A DNA stretch of 20,351 nt from Candidatus Cloacimonadota bacterium (GTDB lineage: Bacteria; Cloacimonadota; Cloacimonadia; Cloacimonadales; Cloacimonadaceae), in NCBI GenBank assembly GCA_028681035.1, contig JAQUJJ010000061.1, forward strand, positions 1-20,351, written 5' to 3'. This document shows positions 1 to 7,894 of this stretch, one piece after another (position 1 is the first letter of the stretch; each line of letters starts with the position of its first letter). A program made the position numbers and the translations under genes. Under the pieces are notes generated by a model. It was not told the DNA's origin. It did not search any database and saw nothing but the letters and a program-made list of their open reading frames with translations.

Positions 1-1
1 A

Positions 2-775
2 GGCAGAAAGTTACTTGGCTTGGTAAGTAGTTCCTGTTTGATAGACCCTCCTAAGCACAGGGTAATTATGATTGATCACAATGAGGCTTCTCAATCTGTA
101 GAAGGTATTGAACAGGCAGAAGTGATAGAGATTCTGGACCATCACAAGCTTGGTGCCATACACACCAACAATCCTATTTATGTGTATGCTCGTCCCTTGG
201 GAAGTAGCTGCACTATTGTCCATAAGCACTATCGCAGTTCTGGAATAGTGCCTCCGCCCGATATCGCCGCCTTGTTGCTATCCGGTATTTTGTCCGATAC
301 CATAATATTACGCTCACCCACGACAACCAAAGTTGATATCAAAGCCGCAGAAGAGCTGGCAGAGATTGCCAAGCTGAATATACAGGAATGGGGCAAAGAT
401 ATCTTCCGCCATGCTGCTTCGCTTACTTCGGCTGAGCCGGAACTGGCGATAACGTCTGACTTTAAGATATACACCGAGAACGAATATAGGGTTGGGATAG
501 CGCAGATGGAAGTTATTACTCTTAATGACCTTAAATCAGTGGAAAAAGAATATCTGGAAGCTCTGAACCGAACAAAGCAGAAATATGCTCTGGACTGGGC
601 TTTGCTGATGATTACCGATATAATAGCGGAAGAGAGCATATTGCTTAGTACGCAGTTCCTTCTGGCAGACAATCTGATATACCATAAGTTAGACGAATGC
701 ACCTTCCATCTTCCGGCGGTGCTTTCGCGCAAGAAACAGCTATTACCGGAAGTGCTGCATGTGCTTGGCAAGTGA
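2..775 (+). CDS. ppaC: Manganese-dependent inorganic pyrophosphatase, C-terminal part (partial at left edge)
   Basis: Hydrolyses pyrophosphate to phosphate in the cytoplasm (family II PPase, DHH superfamily). The reading frame is open to the left edge, so the true start lies outside; the TTG at position 20 is unlikely to be the start. Seen: the metal-site motif VIMIDHNE near the left end, then EILDHHKLG, the DHH signature, followed by a DHHA2-type C-terminal domain containing SSCTIVHKHY and a region around LLLSGILSDTIILRSPTTT. The lead-in to DHNE (KLLGLVSSSCL, then a basic stretch) resembles the exit from the CBS/DRTGG insert of CBS-type pyrophosphatases, which is where those enzymes carry their nucleotide-regulated domain. 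That part is inference, because the insert lies outside the window. The gene converges with the phosphotransferase gene, and a large hairpin lies between them. Confidence 0.88.
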   Translation, partial: GRKLLGLVSSSCLIDPPKHRVIMIDHNEASQSVEGIEQAEVIEILDHHKLGAIHTNNPIYVYARPLGSSCTIVHKHYRSSGIVPPPDIAALLLSGILSDTIILRSPTTTKVDIKAAEELAEIAKLNIQEWGKDIFRHAASLTSAEPELAITSDFKIYTENEYRVGIAQMEVITLNDLKSVEKEYLEALNRTKQKYALDWALLMITDIIAEESILLSTQFLLADNLIYHKLDECTFHLPAVLSRKKQLLPEVLHVLGK

Positions 776-860
776 TTTAAGTCGCCATTAATCAAGTGTT
801 TATCTTCAGGAAACAGTAAATACGATAAATAGAACATTCTAACCGCTTGCCTGCTTGCAC

Positions 861-921
861 TGCCCTATCATTGCCCACTCATTGCCCTCCACATGGACAA
901 TGGGTGGGCATTGATAGGGCA
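861..921. repeat. Large imperfect hairpin between convergent genes
   Basis: Two 24-base arms (861-884 and 898-921) are reverse complements except for two positions and enclose a 13-base loop. The hairpin sits between the stop codons of the pyrophosphatase (+) and the phosphotransferase (-), so it may act as a shared transcript end. No T-run follows it on either strand, so it is not a textbook intrinsic terminator. The rest of 776-982 shows nothing recognisable. Confidence 0.6.
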
Positions 922-982
922 ATAGCAGCAAGGAAGATGAAAAGAAGATAGATGGTTTGGGCAACATACAAGTTAGGAAGAT

Positions 983-1759
983 TTATTCAGTAAATCCTGC
1001 CAGTAAACGGCATAACTCCAGCCTGTCCGGGTCTATATCTGCTCTACCGTAAGCATCCAGAAAGGCTTCCCTGTATTTGTCGGTTTTTAGGTTAAACTCC
1101 AGTGTCCATATCCCCCAGAACAAGTCATAATGCCTGTCACCAAGCCCGCCTGTTCCTATATCTACAAAACCTTTCAGCTTCCAATCCTGCAAGATTATGT
1201 TGGGGAGGCAGTAATCTCCGTGAATCACCACGTCATCCTTGGTGCATGATTTGAGGGTAGATAAATGTATGGTTGCTTCTTTGATATCCTCGCTGATGAT
1301 AGCTTTGTCCGCATATCCTCGCAAGATATTGCTTTCACTTTCGGCAAGCATTTCGGCTGCACGAGTGGGGAAGGGGCAGCCAACTAAAGGTAAACTGTGG
1401 ATAACTTTTAGCGATGCACCGAATACTTCAGCTAAGCGTGCAGGTTGTTGCAGGTATCTTTCTGCTATGCCATCTTCGCCATCTAATGCTTCGGAAATTA
1501 AATAGTCATTGCCATTCTCACTTACATAGCTGATAAGCTTGGGAGCAAGATTATGGCTATAAAAGAACTTCATCATCTCCATCTCGCGCATAAGTTTGCC
1601 CTGCTTGCCTATCTTTAGAAAAGCGCGGTAATCACCAGCAATGTATAGTGTTTTTGCCGCAGCGGAACAACTGCTGTCATACAGCTTGGCGTGCTGCAGG
1701 AAGGGCTGTATTGCAGCAGGGAATGTATCAGGGTCGAGGATAACTTCTGTTTTCTTCAT
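983..1759 (-). CDS. Aminoglycoside 3'-phosphotransferase-like kinase, APH(3') family
   Basis: Probable ATP-dependent small-molecule O-phosphotransferase of the eukaryotic-kinase-like APH fold, 258 residues, the usual length for APH(3') enzymes. Seen: a phosphate-loop/lysine region with K49 (FLKI), the helix-C acid around E59-E61, the catalytic loop H180-G181-D182 followed by N187 (HGDYCLPNI), and the metal-binding D200 in GFVDIG followed by GDRHYDLFWGIWTLEFNL. This pattern matches APH(3') better than choline kinases or fructosamine kinases. The substrate cannot be read from sequence: homologues include true kanamycin kinases and housekeeping relatives. The start ATG lies only about 10 bases beyond the T-run of the hydrogenase-operon terminator. 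No Shine-Dalgarno sequence is visible before it, and no good promoter, so expression may depend on read-through. Confidence 0.82.
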   Translation of the reverse strand: MKKTEVILDPDTFPAAIQPFLQHAKLYDSSCSAAAKTLYIAGDYRAFLKIGKQGKLMREMEMMKFFYSHNLAPKLISYVSENGNDYLISEALDGEDGIAERYLQQPARLAEVFGASLKVIHSLPLVGCPFPTRAAEMLAESESNILRGYADKAIISEDIKEATIHLSTLKSCTKDDVVIHGDYCLPNIILQDWKLKGFVDIGTGGLGDRHYDLFWGIWTLEFNLKTDKYREAFLDAYGRADIDPDRLELCRLLAGFTE

Positions 1760-1769
1760 GTAGTTCTAC

Positions 1770-1800
1770 AAAAAAGGGTGGAAACTTACGCTCCACCCTT
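1770..1800 (-). terminator. Intrinsic terminator of the hydrogenase operon
   Basis: On the minus strand a 9-bp perfect stem (1800-1792 with 1782-1774), rich in G and C and with a 9-base loop, runs straight into a T-run (1775-1770). It begins 20 bases after the hydA stop codon and ends about 10 bases before the start of the phosphotransferase gene. Confidence 0.88.
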
Positions 1801-1820
1801 AGGATATTTAGTTTAGATTA

Positions 1821-3605
1821 TTACTGATGTTTATGGGTTGCTTCGCCAGTAACCTGTCCGGTGTAAACGGAGCGTTTGAAATAGTGGGTGTGCAACAGCT
1901 TAATCGCCAGAGGGGAATTGGGCGCACCAAGGAAGCGTTCGTAAACACGAAGAACTTCGGGGTTATGGTGAGACTTGCGCACAGGAAGGCTACGGTCTTC
2001 TTCATAAAGACTAAGTCCTCTGCGTGCACGAGATGCCATATCGTTTCCGTAAGGCTGTCCACCGCCACCAACACAACCGCCGGGGCATGCCATAATTTCG
2101 ATGAAATGCCAGGGGGATTCGCCAGTAGTGGCAAGACCTTCACGAACTCTATCCATCACCTTGCGGGCATTAGAAAGCCCATGAGCAACGGCTACACGTA
2201 AATCACCAAAGCCGGGAACGTTTACTGTGGCTTCTTTCACGCCTTCCAGTCCACGAACGGCTTGGATATCTATAGCTTCCAGTTCTTTACCGGTAACTAA
2301 GGTATATGCTGAACGGATGGCAGCTTCCATCACACCACCTGTGGCACCAAAAATAGTGCCAGCACCAGTGTAGAAGCTCATTCCTTCGTCTGCATCTTCT
2401 TCTTTAATGGTTTTGAAATCGATACCCGCTTCTTTGATCATACGGATAAATTCGCGGGTGGTAAGCACATAGTCCACATCTTGAAAACCGCTATCACGCA
2501 ATTCTGGACGGCGGGCTTCAAACTTCTTGGCAGTACAGGGCATTACCGCAACGGATACTATTTTGGAAGGGTCTATTTTATGCTCTTCTGCATAGTATGT
2601 TTTAGCAAGTACACCAAACATGCTCATGGGGGATTTAGCTGTGGAAACGCAATCTGCAAGATCAGGATAGTAGGTTTCCATGAATTTAATCCAACCGGGT
2701 GAGCAAGATGTAATCAGCGGGCGTTTTTCACCAGCTTTAAGCTTGGCTACACATTCCGTACCTTCTTCCATAATGGTAAGATCGGCAGAAAAGTTGGTAT
2801 CCATAATGGAATCGAAACCAATCTTACGCAGCGCAGCGTACATCTTTTTAGCGGTAACACTACCAAGGGGCATACCAAATTCTTCGCCAAGAGATACACG
2901 AATAGCCGGAGCTTCCTGCACCACTACATGTTTCTCGGGATCAAGGATAGCTTCCCACACTTCATCAACTTCGCTCCTTTCGCGCAGTGCGCCTGTGGGG
3001 CAGTAAACTGTGCATTGTCCACAATTTACGCAAGGGCTATTAGCCATGCCCATGCTAAAAGCGGTATCCACATGTGAAGTTATTCCTCTGTCTGCCATGG
3101 TAAGAGCATAAACGGTTTGCACTTCGTTACACACTGTTATGCAACGTCCGCAAGCAATACACTTGTTCATATCTCGAACAATGGAGAGGCTGCTGTTATC
3201 CACAGGTTGTTTTTCAAGAATGCAAGGAAGAGCGTAGATATCTACACCAAGGTTGTTGGCAAGGGTTTGCAGCTCACATTTGTTGTTAGCAGAACAGGTG
3301 GGACAAACCACTTCATGGTTGGAAAGAATTAATTCCACCAAGGTTTTGCGGTAGGAACGCAGCTTGCTGGAGTTTGTTGTAATCTTCATGCCTTCGGCTA
3401 CAGGCGTGCAGCAGGCTCTTTTGGGAGTGGGGTTACCGCTTATTTCCACAACGCATACACCACAATTAGCCGTGGGTGGCAAATCGGGGTGATAGCACAA
3501 GCGGGGAATATAGATTCCATGTTTATCTGCGGCTTCGATGATTGTCATCGTATCCGGTACTTCCAGATGATGACCATCAAGAAAGACATTGACTAGTTTA
3601 GCCAT
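1821..3605 (-). CDS. hydA: [FeFe] hydrogenase catalytic subunit, NADH-linked group A (HydA/HndD)
   Basis: Reduces protons to H2 (or oxidises H2) at the H-cluster in a cytoplasmic complex with the neighbouring NuoE/NuoF-like subunits. In order (594 residues): plant-type 2Fe-2S domain (C37, C48, C51, C65/66); His-ligated 4Fe-4S site (H97, C101, C104, C110); two 4Fe-4S clusters (C149, C152, C155, C159 and C192, C195, C198, C202); H-cluster domain with L1 TSCSPGW (299-305), L2 MPCTAKKFE (from 355) and L3 EIMACPGGCVGGGGQP (from 503); then a fused small-subunit-like tail (about 525-577). C301, C357, C507 and C511 are in place. The L1 residue after C301 is Ser302 (codon TCA), where CpI-type enzymes have a [4Fe-4S]H ligand. 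Start supported by AGAGGA upstream. Last gene of the operon, 17 bases after the NuoF-like gene and followed by a terminator. Confidence 0.96.
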   Translation of the reverse strand: MAKLVNVFLDGHHLEVPDTMTIIEAADKHGIYIPRLCYHPDLPPTANCGVCVVEISGNPTPKRACCTPVAEGMKITTNSSKLRSYRKTLVELILSNHEVVCPTCSANNKCELQTLANNLGVDIYALPCILEKQPVDNSSLSIVRDMNKCIACGRCITVCNEVQTVYALTMADRGITSHVDTAFSMGMANSPCVNCGQCTVYCPTGALRERSEVDEVWEAILDPEKHVVVQEAPAIRVSLGEEFGMPLGSVTAKKMYAALRKIGFDSIMDTNFSADLTIMEEGTECVAKLKAGEKRPLITSCSPGWIKFMETYYPDLADCVSTAKSPMSMFGVLAKTYYAEEHKIDPSKIVSVAVMPCTAKKFEARRPELRDSGFQDVDYVLTTREFIRMIKEAGIDFKTIKEEDADEGMSFYTGAGTIFGATGGVMEAAIRSAYTLVTGKELEAIDIQAVRGLEGVKEATVNVPGFGDLRVAVAHGLSNARKVMDRVREGLATTGESPWHFIEIMACPGGCVGGGGQPYGNDMASRARRGLSLYEEDRSLPVRKSHHNPEVLRVYERFLGAPNSPLAIKLLHTHYFKRSVYTGQVTGEATHKHQ

Positions 3606-3622
3606 AGTATCAATCCTCTTTA

Positions 3623-5185
3623 TTACTTTTTTGTTATTTCAATGAATTCATCACGGAAGTTTTCAATGGCACTGCGAATAGCCATAATCGGCGATTGTCC
3701 AAGTGCACAGAAAGAAGTATTCAGCATGGTTTCAGCAATGGTTTGCATAAGTTCCACATCATCCATTGTTCCATCGCCTTTCTTGATTTTGGTAATCAGG
3801 CGATAGAGCTGCTGAGTTCCGGTTTTACAGGGTGAGCATTTGCCACAGGATTCGTGGCGGAAGAAACGCAGGATGCTCCACAGTATATCAACAATGCTTT
3901 GGTGCTCGTTCATCACTAAGATAGCTCCGCTACCAAGCACGGCTGCATATTGGTTCAAACTGGAGAAATCCATCTTTACATCAAGCATACGGTCTGGGAG
4001 GATAACGCCTGCCGCACCGCCAACAAGGGCAGCTTTAAAGCGGAAGCCTTTCTTCATGCCACCGGCATACTCGTTGATAATAGTGCGCAAGGTTGTGCCC
4101 ATATCCACTTCGCAAAGACCGGGGTGTGCCACATCACCAAGGATTGTATAGACCTTGGTTCCGGTGCATTCAGGAGTTCCATATTTTAGGAATTCATCAG
4201 CACCTTTGGCAATTATGAAGGGAACGTTAGCCAAGGTTTCCACGTTATTTACAACTGTGGGTGCCTGCCAGAGACCTTTAACTCCCGGGAAGGGTGGTTT
4301 CCAGCGAGGATTACCACGGTTGCCTTCAAGGGATTCGATTAAGGCTGTTTCTTCTCCGCAAACATAAGCACCAGCACCAAGCTTAATCATGATATCAAGA
4401 TCAAAGCCGCTGTCAAATATGTTTGTGCCCAAAATGCCATACTCTTTGGCTTGTTTGATGGCAAGTTCCAAGCGAGAGATACAGAGTTTGTATTCACCAC
4501 GGATATAGATGTATGCTTTGGTTGCGCCAATAGCACGCGCACAAATCATAATACCCTCGAGAAGTTGGTGAGGATCACCTTCCATAATCAAACGGTCTTT
4601 GAATGTGCCAGGCTCGCCTTCGTCGGCATTTACCACCACGTATTTCTGAGGAGCATCAAGGGGAGCAGTAAAGCTCCATTTAACGCCCGCAGGGAAACCA
4701 GCACCACCACGTCCACGTAAGCCGGATTTCTTTACTTCGGCTACTATATCAGCGGGTTTCATTTGGGTAAGTGCCTTTTCCCAAGCTTCATATCCTCCGG
4801 AGCCGATGTAATCATCTATCTTCTCGGGATCAATAATGCCTGAGTTGCGCAACACGATACGGTTTGCATAGTTAAAATTGGGGCTGAATTTGCCTATGGA
4901 GTCTAACATTAGGCGTTTCACTGGACGTCCCTTTAGGAAGTGTTCTTGCACGAGTTCTGGGATGTCTTCAGTTTTAACTGATTCATAATTCACGTTTTCT
5001 GGATAAACGGTAAGGCAGATGCCTTTACCAAAGAATCCCAAAGGTCCAGTTTCCAGAATGTTAACCTCAGCGGAAAGATCAGCTTTGGCTAATTCACTGC
5101 GCAGGCTTTGTAAAAAACCCTGCACATCAGCAGCTATGGAAGTTTCGTTGATTGATACCAGGATGTGACTGCGATAGTATTTCAT
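3623..5185 (-). CDS. nuoF: NuoF-like NADH-binding flavoprotein, second copy, with degenerate N-terminal ferredoxin domain
   Basis: Binds NADH and FMN and passes electrons through a 4Fe-4S cluster to the hydrogenase. 520 residues. Seen: the FMN/NADH motifs GRGGAGFPAGVKW (158-170), NADEGEPGTFKDR (186-198) and GAGAYVCGEETALIESLEG (270-288), and the N3-type cluster ligands C447, C450, C453 and C493. The first about 95 residues align with the thioredoxin-like 2Fe-2S domain of the first copy (5651-7510), but all four ligand positions are changed (S11, S16, P48, F52), so this domain should not bind a cluster. It also lacks the C-terminal double 4Fe-4S ferredoxin domain of the first copy. Its NADEGEPGTFKDR motif is of the complex I NuoF type. 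Its ATG overlaps the stop of the preceding nuoE gene (TAATG), with AGGAGG upstream. Confidence 0.92.
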   Translation of the reverse strand: MKYYRSHILVSINETSIAADVQGFLQSLRSELAKADLSAEVNILETGPLGFFGKGICLTVYPENVNYESVKTEDIPELVQEHFLKGRPVKRLMLDSIGKFSPNFNYANRIVLRNSGIIDPEKIDDYIGSGGYEAWEKALTQMKPADIVAEVKKSGLRGRGGAGFPAGVKWSFTAPLDAPQKYVVVNADEGEPGTFKDRLIMEGDPHQLLEGIMICARAIGATKAYIYIRGEYKLCISRLELAIKQAKEYGILGTNIFDSGFDLDIMIKLGAGAYVCGEETALIESLEGNRGNPRWKPPFPGVKGLWQAPTVVNNVETLANVPFIIAKGADEFLKYGTPECTGTKVYTILGDVAHPGLCEVDMGTTLRTIINEYAGGMKKGFRFKAALVGGAAGVILPDRMLDVKMDFSSLNQYAAVLGSGAILVMNEHQSIVDILWSILRFFRHESCGKCSPCKTGTQQLYRLITKIKKGDGTMDDVELMQTIAETMLNTSFCALGQSPIMAIRSAIENFRDEFIEITKK

Positions 5186-5640
5186 TATCTCATCCTCCTG
5201 ATCTTTTCGATTATTTCTTCCACTTTTTCTTCTGTAAGGTCTCCATACACATCATCATTAATCATCATCACCGGTGCATTACCACACACACCCAAACAAG
5301 CACATAGTTCTAAAGTAAACAAACCGTCTTTCGTGGTTTCACCAGTTTGAACTCCAAGAATTACTTTCAGCTTGCGCAAGATGTTTTCCGATCCCTTTAT
5401 GTAGCAGGGTGGTGATTCGCAGAGGCGAATAATGTTTGTTCCCCGAGGTGTAGTGCTATACATGGTATAAAACGTAAGCACGCCATAGATGTGGTTTGCC
5501 GGTACTTTAAGGTATTCGGCAATTGCATCCACGGCATCGGAGGGAATGTAATGCTGAGGGTGAGTATCCTGAATATCATGTAGAATCTGAATCAGGTTAT
5601 CCTTAGTGGGAGCGTATTTTTGGCATATTTCTTTATACAT
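5185..5640 (-). CDS. nuoE: NuoE-like thioredoxin-fold 2Fe-2S subunit, second copy
   Basis: Electron-carrying subunit that normally pairs with a NuoF-type flavoprotein. 151 residues from the chosen start, usual for the family. Seen: an N-terminal helical region and PxNHIYGVLTFYTMYS-type segment, then the 2Fe-2S ligands in thioredoxin-like spacing: C74 and C79 (CESPPC), and C115 and C119 (CLGVC). I chose the ATG at 5640 because AAGGGGAAGG precedes it; a longer frame from 5670 would overlap the end of the preceding gene and has no ribosome site. It overlaps the following nuoF by one base, which suggests that the two are translated together and form a pair. Confidence 0.92.
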   Translation of the reverse strand: MYKEICQKYAPTKDNLIQILHDIQDTHPQHYIPSDAVDAIAEYLKVPANHIYGVLTFYTMYSTTPRGTNIIRLCESPPCYIKGSENILRKLKVILGVQTGETTKDGLFTLELCACLGVCGNAPVMMINDDVYGDLTEEKVEEIIEKIRRMR

Positions 5641-5650
5641 ACCTTCCCCT

Positions 5651-7510
5651 TTAATCGTCGTGATGGTCATTTAGTTTAATTTCAGCTTCACGTTTTGCAG
5701 TTATTTCCGGGTGCATTCCCGGTATGCGGGAAACAGCTTTAACAGGACATACATCCAGGCAGTTTCCACATTTTATGCATTCAAGCTGATGTATTGTGTA
5801 CTTATCTTCACGGCTACCGGTTATACAGGTAACAGGGCATTTGCGGGCACAAAGTGAGCAGCCGATGCAACGGTCTTTATTAATATCAAAATGCATCAGA
5901 TCAAGACAAATCTTGTTGGCACAGCTCTTGTCGCGAATATGGGTTTCGTATTCTTCACGGAAATAGCGTATGGTGGATAGAACTGGGTTGGGAGCAGTTT
6001 GCCCCAGCCCGCAAAGCGACAGCTTGCTAATTGCTTCACCTAAGCGTTGCAGTTCTTCTATATCACCTTCCTTGCCGTGTCCGTCGGTGATACGCTCTAA
6101 AATACCCAGCATCTGTTTTAGTCCAATACGGCAGGGGGAGCATTTTCCGCAGGATTCGTCCACGCAGAAATCCATAAAGAACTTGGCGATGTTCACCATG
6201 CACTTTTCATCGTTCATCACGATTACTCCGCCCGATCCCATCATAGCTCCACGCTCTTTTAGGCTTTCATAATCCACAGGGACATCAAGGTGTTCTACTG
6301 TCAGGCAACCGCCGCTGGGTCCACCTAACTGCACAGCTTTGAATTTGTGTCCGCCTGTTATTCCGCCACCAACGTCAAATATCAGTTCGCGAAGGGTTAT
6401 TCCCATAGGTACTTCCACAAGCCCGGTATTCTTGATATCGCCGGTTAAAGCGAACACTTTGGTACCTTTGCTGGTTTCAGTGCCCATAGAGTTAAACCAC
6501 TCAGCCCCTTTATCAATAATGGTGGGGATATTGCCCAAGGTTTCTACATTATTCACGATAGAGGGTTTTTCCCACAGTCCTGATGTAGATGGATAAGGAG
6601 GCTTGGGTGTAGGATTTCCACGAGAGCCTTCGATGGAATGAATTAGAGCGGTTTCTTCTCCGCATACAAAAGCTCCTGCTCCGGTGCGGACTTCCGCATC
6701 AAAGCAGAACTTGCTGCCGAAAACATTCTGCCCCATTAAACCTGCTTCTTTTGCTTGAGCGATAGCGAGTTTGATGCGCTTGATTGCCAAGGGGTATTCT
6801 GCACGAATATAGAAGAAACCGGCATTGGCACCAATGGCGTAAGCAGCTATCATCATTCCTTCCAGAATGCGATGGGGATCACCTTCTAATAGCGATCTAT
6901 CCATGAATGCGCCGGGGTCACCTTCGTCACCATTGCAGATTACATACTTTTCTTTGGCGGTGTTGTCGTGAACCATTTGCCACTTGATATGAGTGGGGAA
7001 ACCTCCGCCTCCACGTCCACGAAGAGCAGATTGTTTTATGACTTCTATGGTTTCCTGTGGGGTCATAGTAGTTAGGACGGTTCCCAAAGGTTCATAGCCA
7101 CCTGTGGCAATGTATTCATCCATACTTTCGGGATCAATATAACCGCAGTTTGCAAGTGCTACTTTTACCTGTTTCTGGTAAAAGGGCACTTCCTTTTTAG
7201 TACTAAAAGTTTTGTCTTCCTCATCTTGAAGCATCAGTCTGGTAACTGGGCGTCCTTTGATGAAGTGTTCATTAACGATTTCTTCAACATCTTCCGGGCT
7301 TACTTTCTTGTAGAAAATACCTTCCGGATAAATCACCATGACAGGGCCATAATCACAGGGTCCCATACAGCCAGTTTCGATGATGTTGATCTCGTTAGCG
7401 AGGTTCTTTTCTTGCAGAACCTCGTGAAAGCGTTCCTTAATCTTCAGAGAACCGGCACTTATACAGCCTGAACCACAGCAGATTAAAAGGTCAATACGTT
7501 TCAGAGACAT
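5651..7510 (-). CDS. hydB: HydB/HndC: NADH-binding flavoprotein subunit of the [FeFe] hydrogenase
   Basis: NADH/FMN subunit of the electron-bifurcating or NAD-linked [FeFe] hydrogenase. 619 residues with the full HydB layout: thioredoxin-like 2Fe-2S domain (C11, C16, C48, C52); FMN/NADH domain with GRGGGGFPTHIKW (165-177), NGDEGDPGAFMDR (193-205) and GAGAFVCGEETALI (277-290); 4Fe-4S N3 site (C454, C457, C460, C500); an extra Cys pair C530/C535; and a C-terminal double 4Fe-4S ferredoxin domain (C548, C551, C554, C558 and C578, C581, C584, C588). The DEGDPGAFMDR form is typical of HydB/HndC, in contrast to the second copy downstream. AAAGGAGGAGG precedes the ATG. Located 18 bases after the HndB-like gene. 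Confidence 0.95.
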   Translation of the reverse strand: MSLKRIDLLICCGSGCISAGSLKIKERFHEVLQEKNLANEINIIETGCMGPCDYGPVMVIYPEGIFYKKVSPEDVEEIVNEHFIKGRPVTRLMLQDEEDKTFSTKKEVPFYQKQVKVALANCGYIDPESMDEYIATGGYEPLGTVLTTMTPQETIEVIKQSALRGRGGGGFPTHIKWQMVHDNTAKEKYVICNGDEGDPGAFMDRSLLEGDPHRILEGMMIAAYAIGANAGFFYIRAEYPLAIKRIKLAIAQAKEAGLMGQNVFGSKFCFDAEVRTGAGAFVCGEETALIHSIEGSRGNPTPKPPYPSTSGLWEKPSIVNNVETLGNIPTIIDKGAEWFNSMGTETSKGTKVFALTGDIKNTGLVEVPMGITLRELIFDVGGGITGGHKFKAVQLGGPSGGCLTVEHLDVPVDYESLKERGAMMGSGGVIVMNDEKCMVNIAKFFMDFCVDESCGKCSPCRIGLKQMLGILERITDGHGKEGDIEELQRLGEAISKLSLCGLGQTAPNPVLSTIRYFREEYETHIRDKSCANKICLDLMHFDINKDRCIGCSLCARKCPVTCITGSREDKYTIHQLECIKCGNCLDVCPVKAVSRIPGMHPEITAKREAEIKLNDHHDD

Positions 7511-7528
7511 TCTTAGATTCCTCCTCCT

Positions 7529-7894
7529 TTAATTGCCGGTAGCGACAACATAATCGGAGACCGTTCTGCCATTAACTACGTGCTCAACTACTACTTTCTT
7601 AACCTTGTCCGGGGTCATATTTCCGTAGGTTACCTTCGGTTTTCCATCTTCAATAATATCAACCACGGGTTCCATTGAGGAAAGCCCCTTTTCACCGGTT
7701 TGAGTAACCAGCACATCAGTTAGGTTGCGGTTGGCAATCTCTTCCAGGAAGGTCTTCATGACTTCACGGGCACCCATTGCGATGCCGGATGTTCCCATCC
7801 CCACCACGATTTTGATGCGTGTGTTTCCGCCACGAAGTTTCATTTCTTCCTGAGCTTTTTCACGGATTTTCTTAAGGTCTGCGAGTGTTTTCAT
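7529..7894 (-). CDS. hndB: HndB-like thioredoxin-fold protein without cysteines
   Basis: Small subunit usually called a (2Fe-2S) ferredoxin-domain protein in NAD(P)-reducing hydrogenase operons. 121 residues: a helical N-terminus, then IKIVVGMGTSGIAMGAREV (28-46), VTQTGEKGLSSMEPVVDI (63-80) and a C-terminal VTYGNMTPDKVKKVVVEHV (88-106). The fold-defining blocks match HndB, where family members have TCGIA and TGCxGxC. Here those positions are S36, E68 and S72, and the whole protein contains no cysteine, so it cannot carry a cysteine-ligated cluster. A structural or scaffold role is inferred. Its ATG overlaps the previous stop (TGATG), with GGAGG upstream, so it is translationally coupled to the ATPase gene before it. 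Confidence 0.88.
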   Translation of the reverse strand: MKTLADLKKIREKAQEEMKLRGGNTRIKIVVGMGTSGIAMGAREVMKTFLEEIANRNLTDVLVTQTGEKGLSSMEPVVDIIEDGKPKVTYGNMTPDKVKKVVVEHVVNGRTVSDYVVATGN

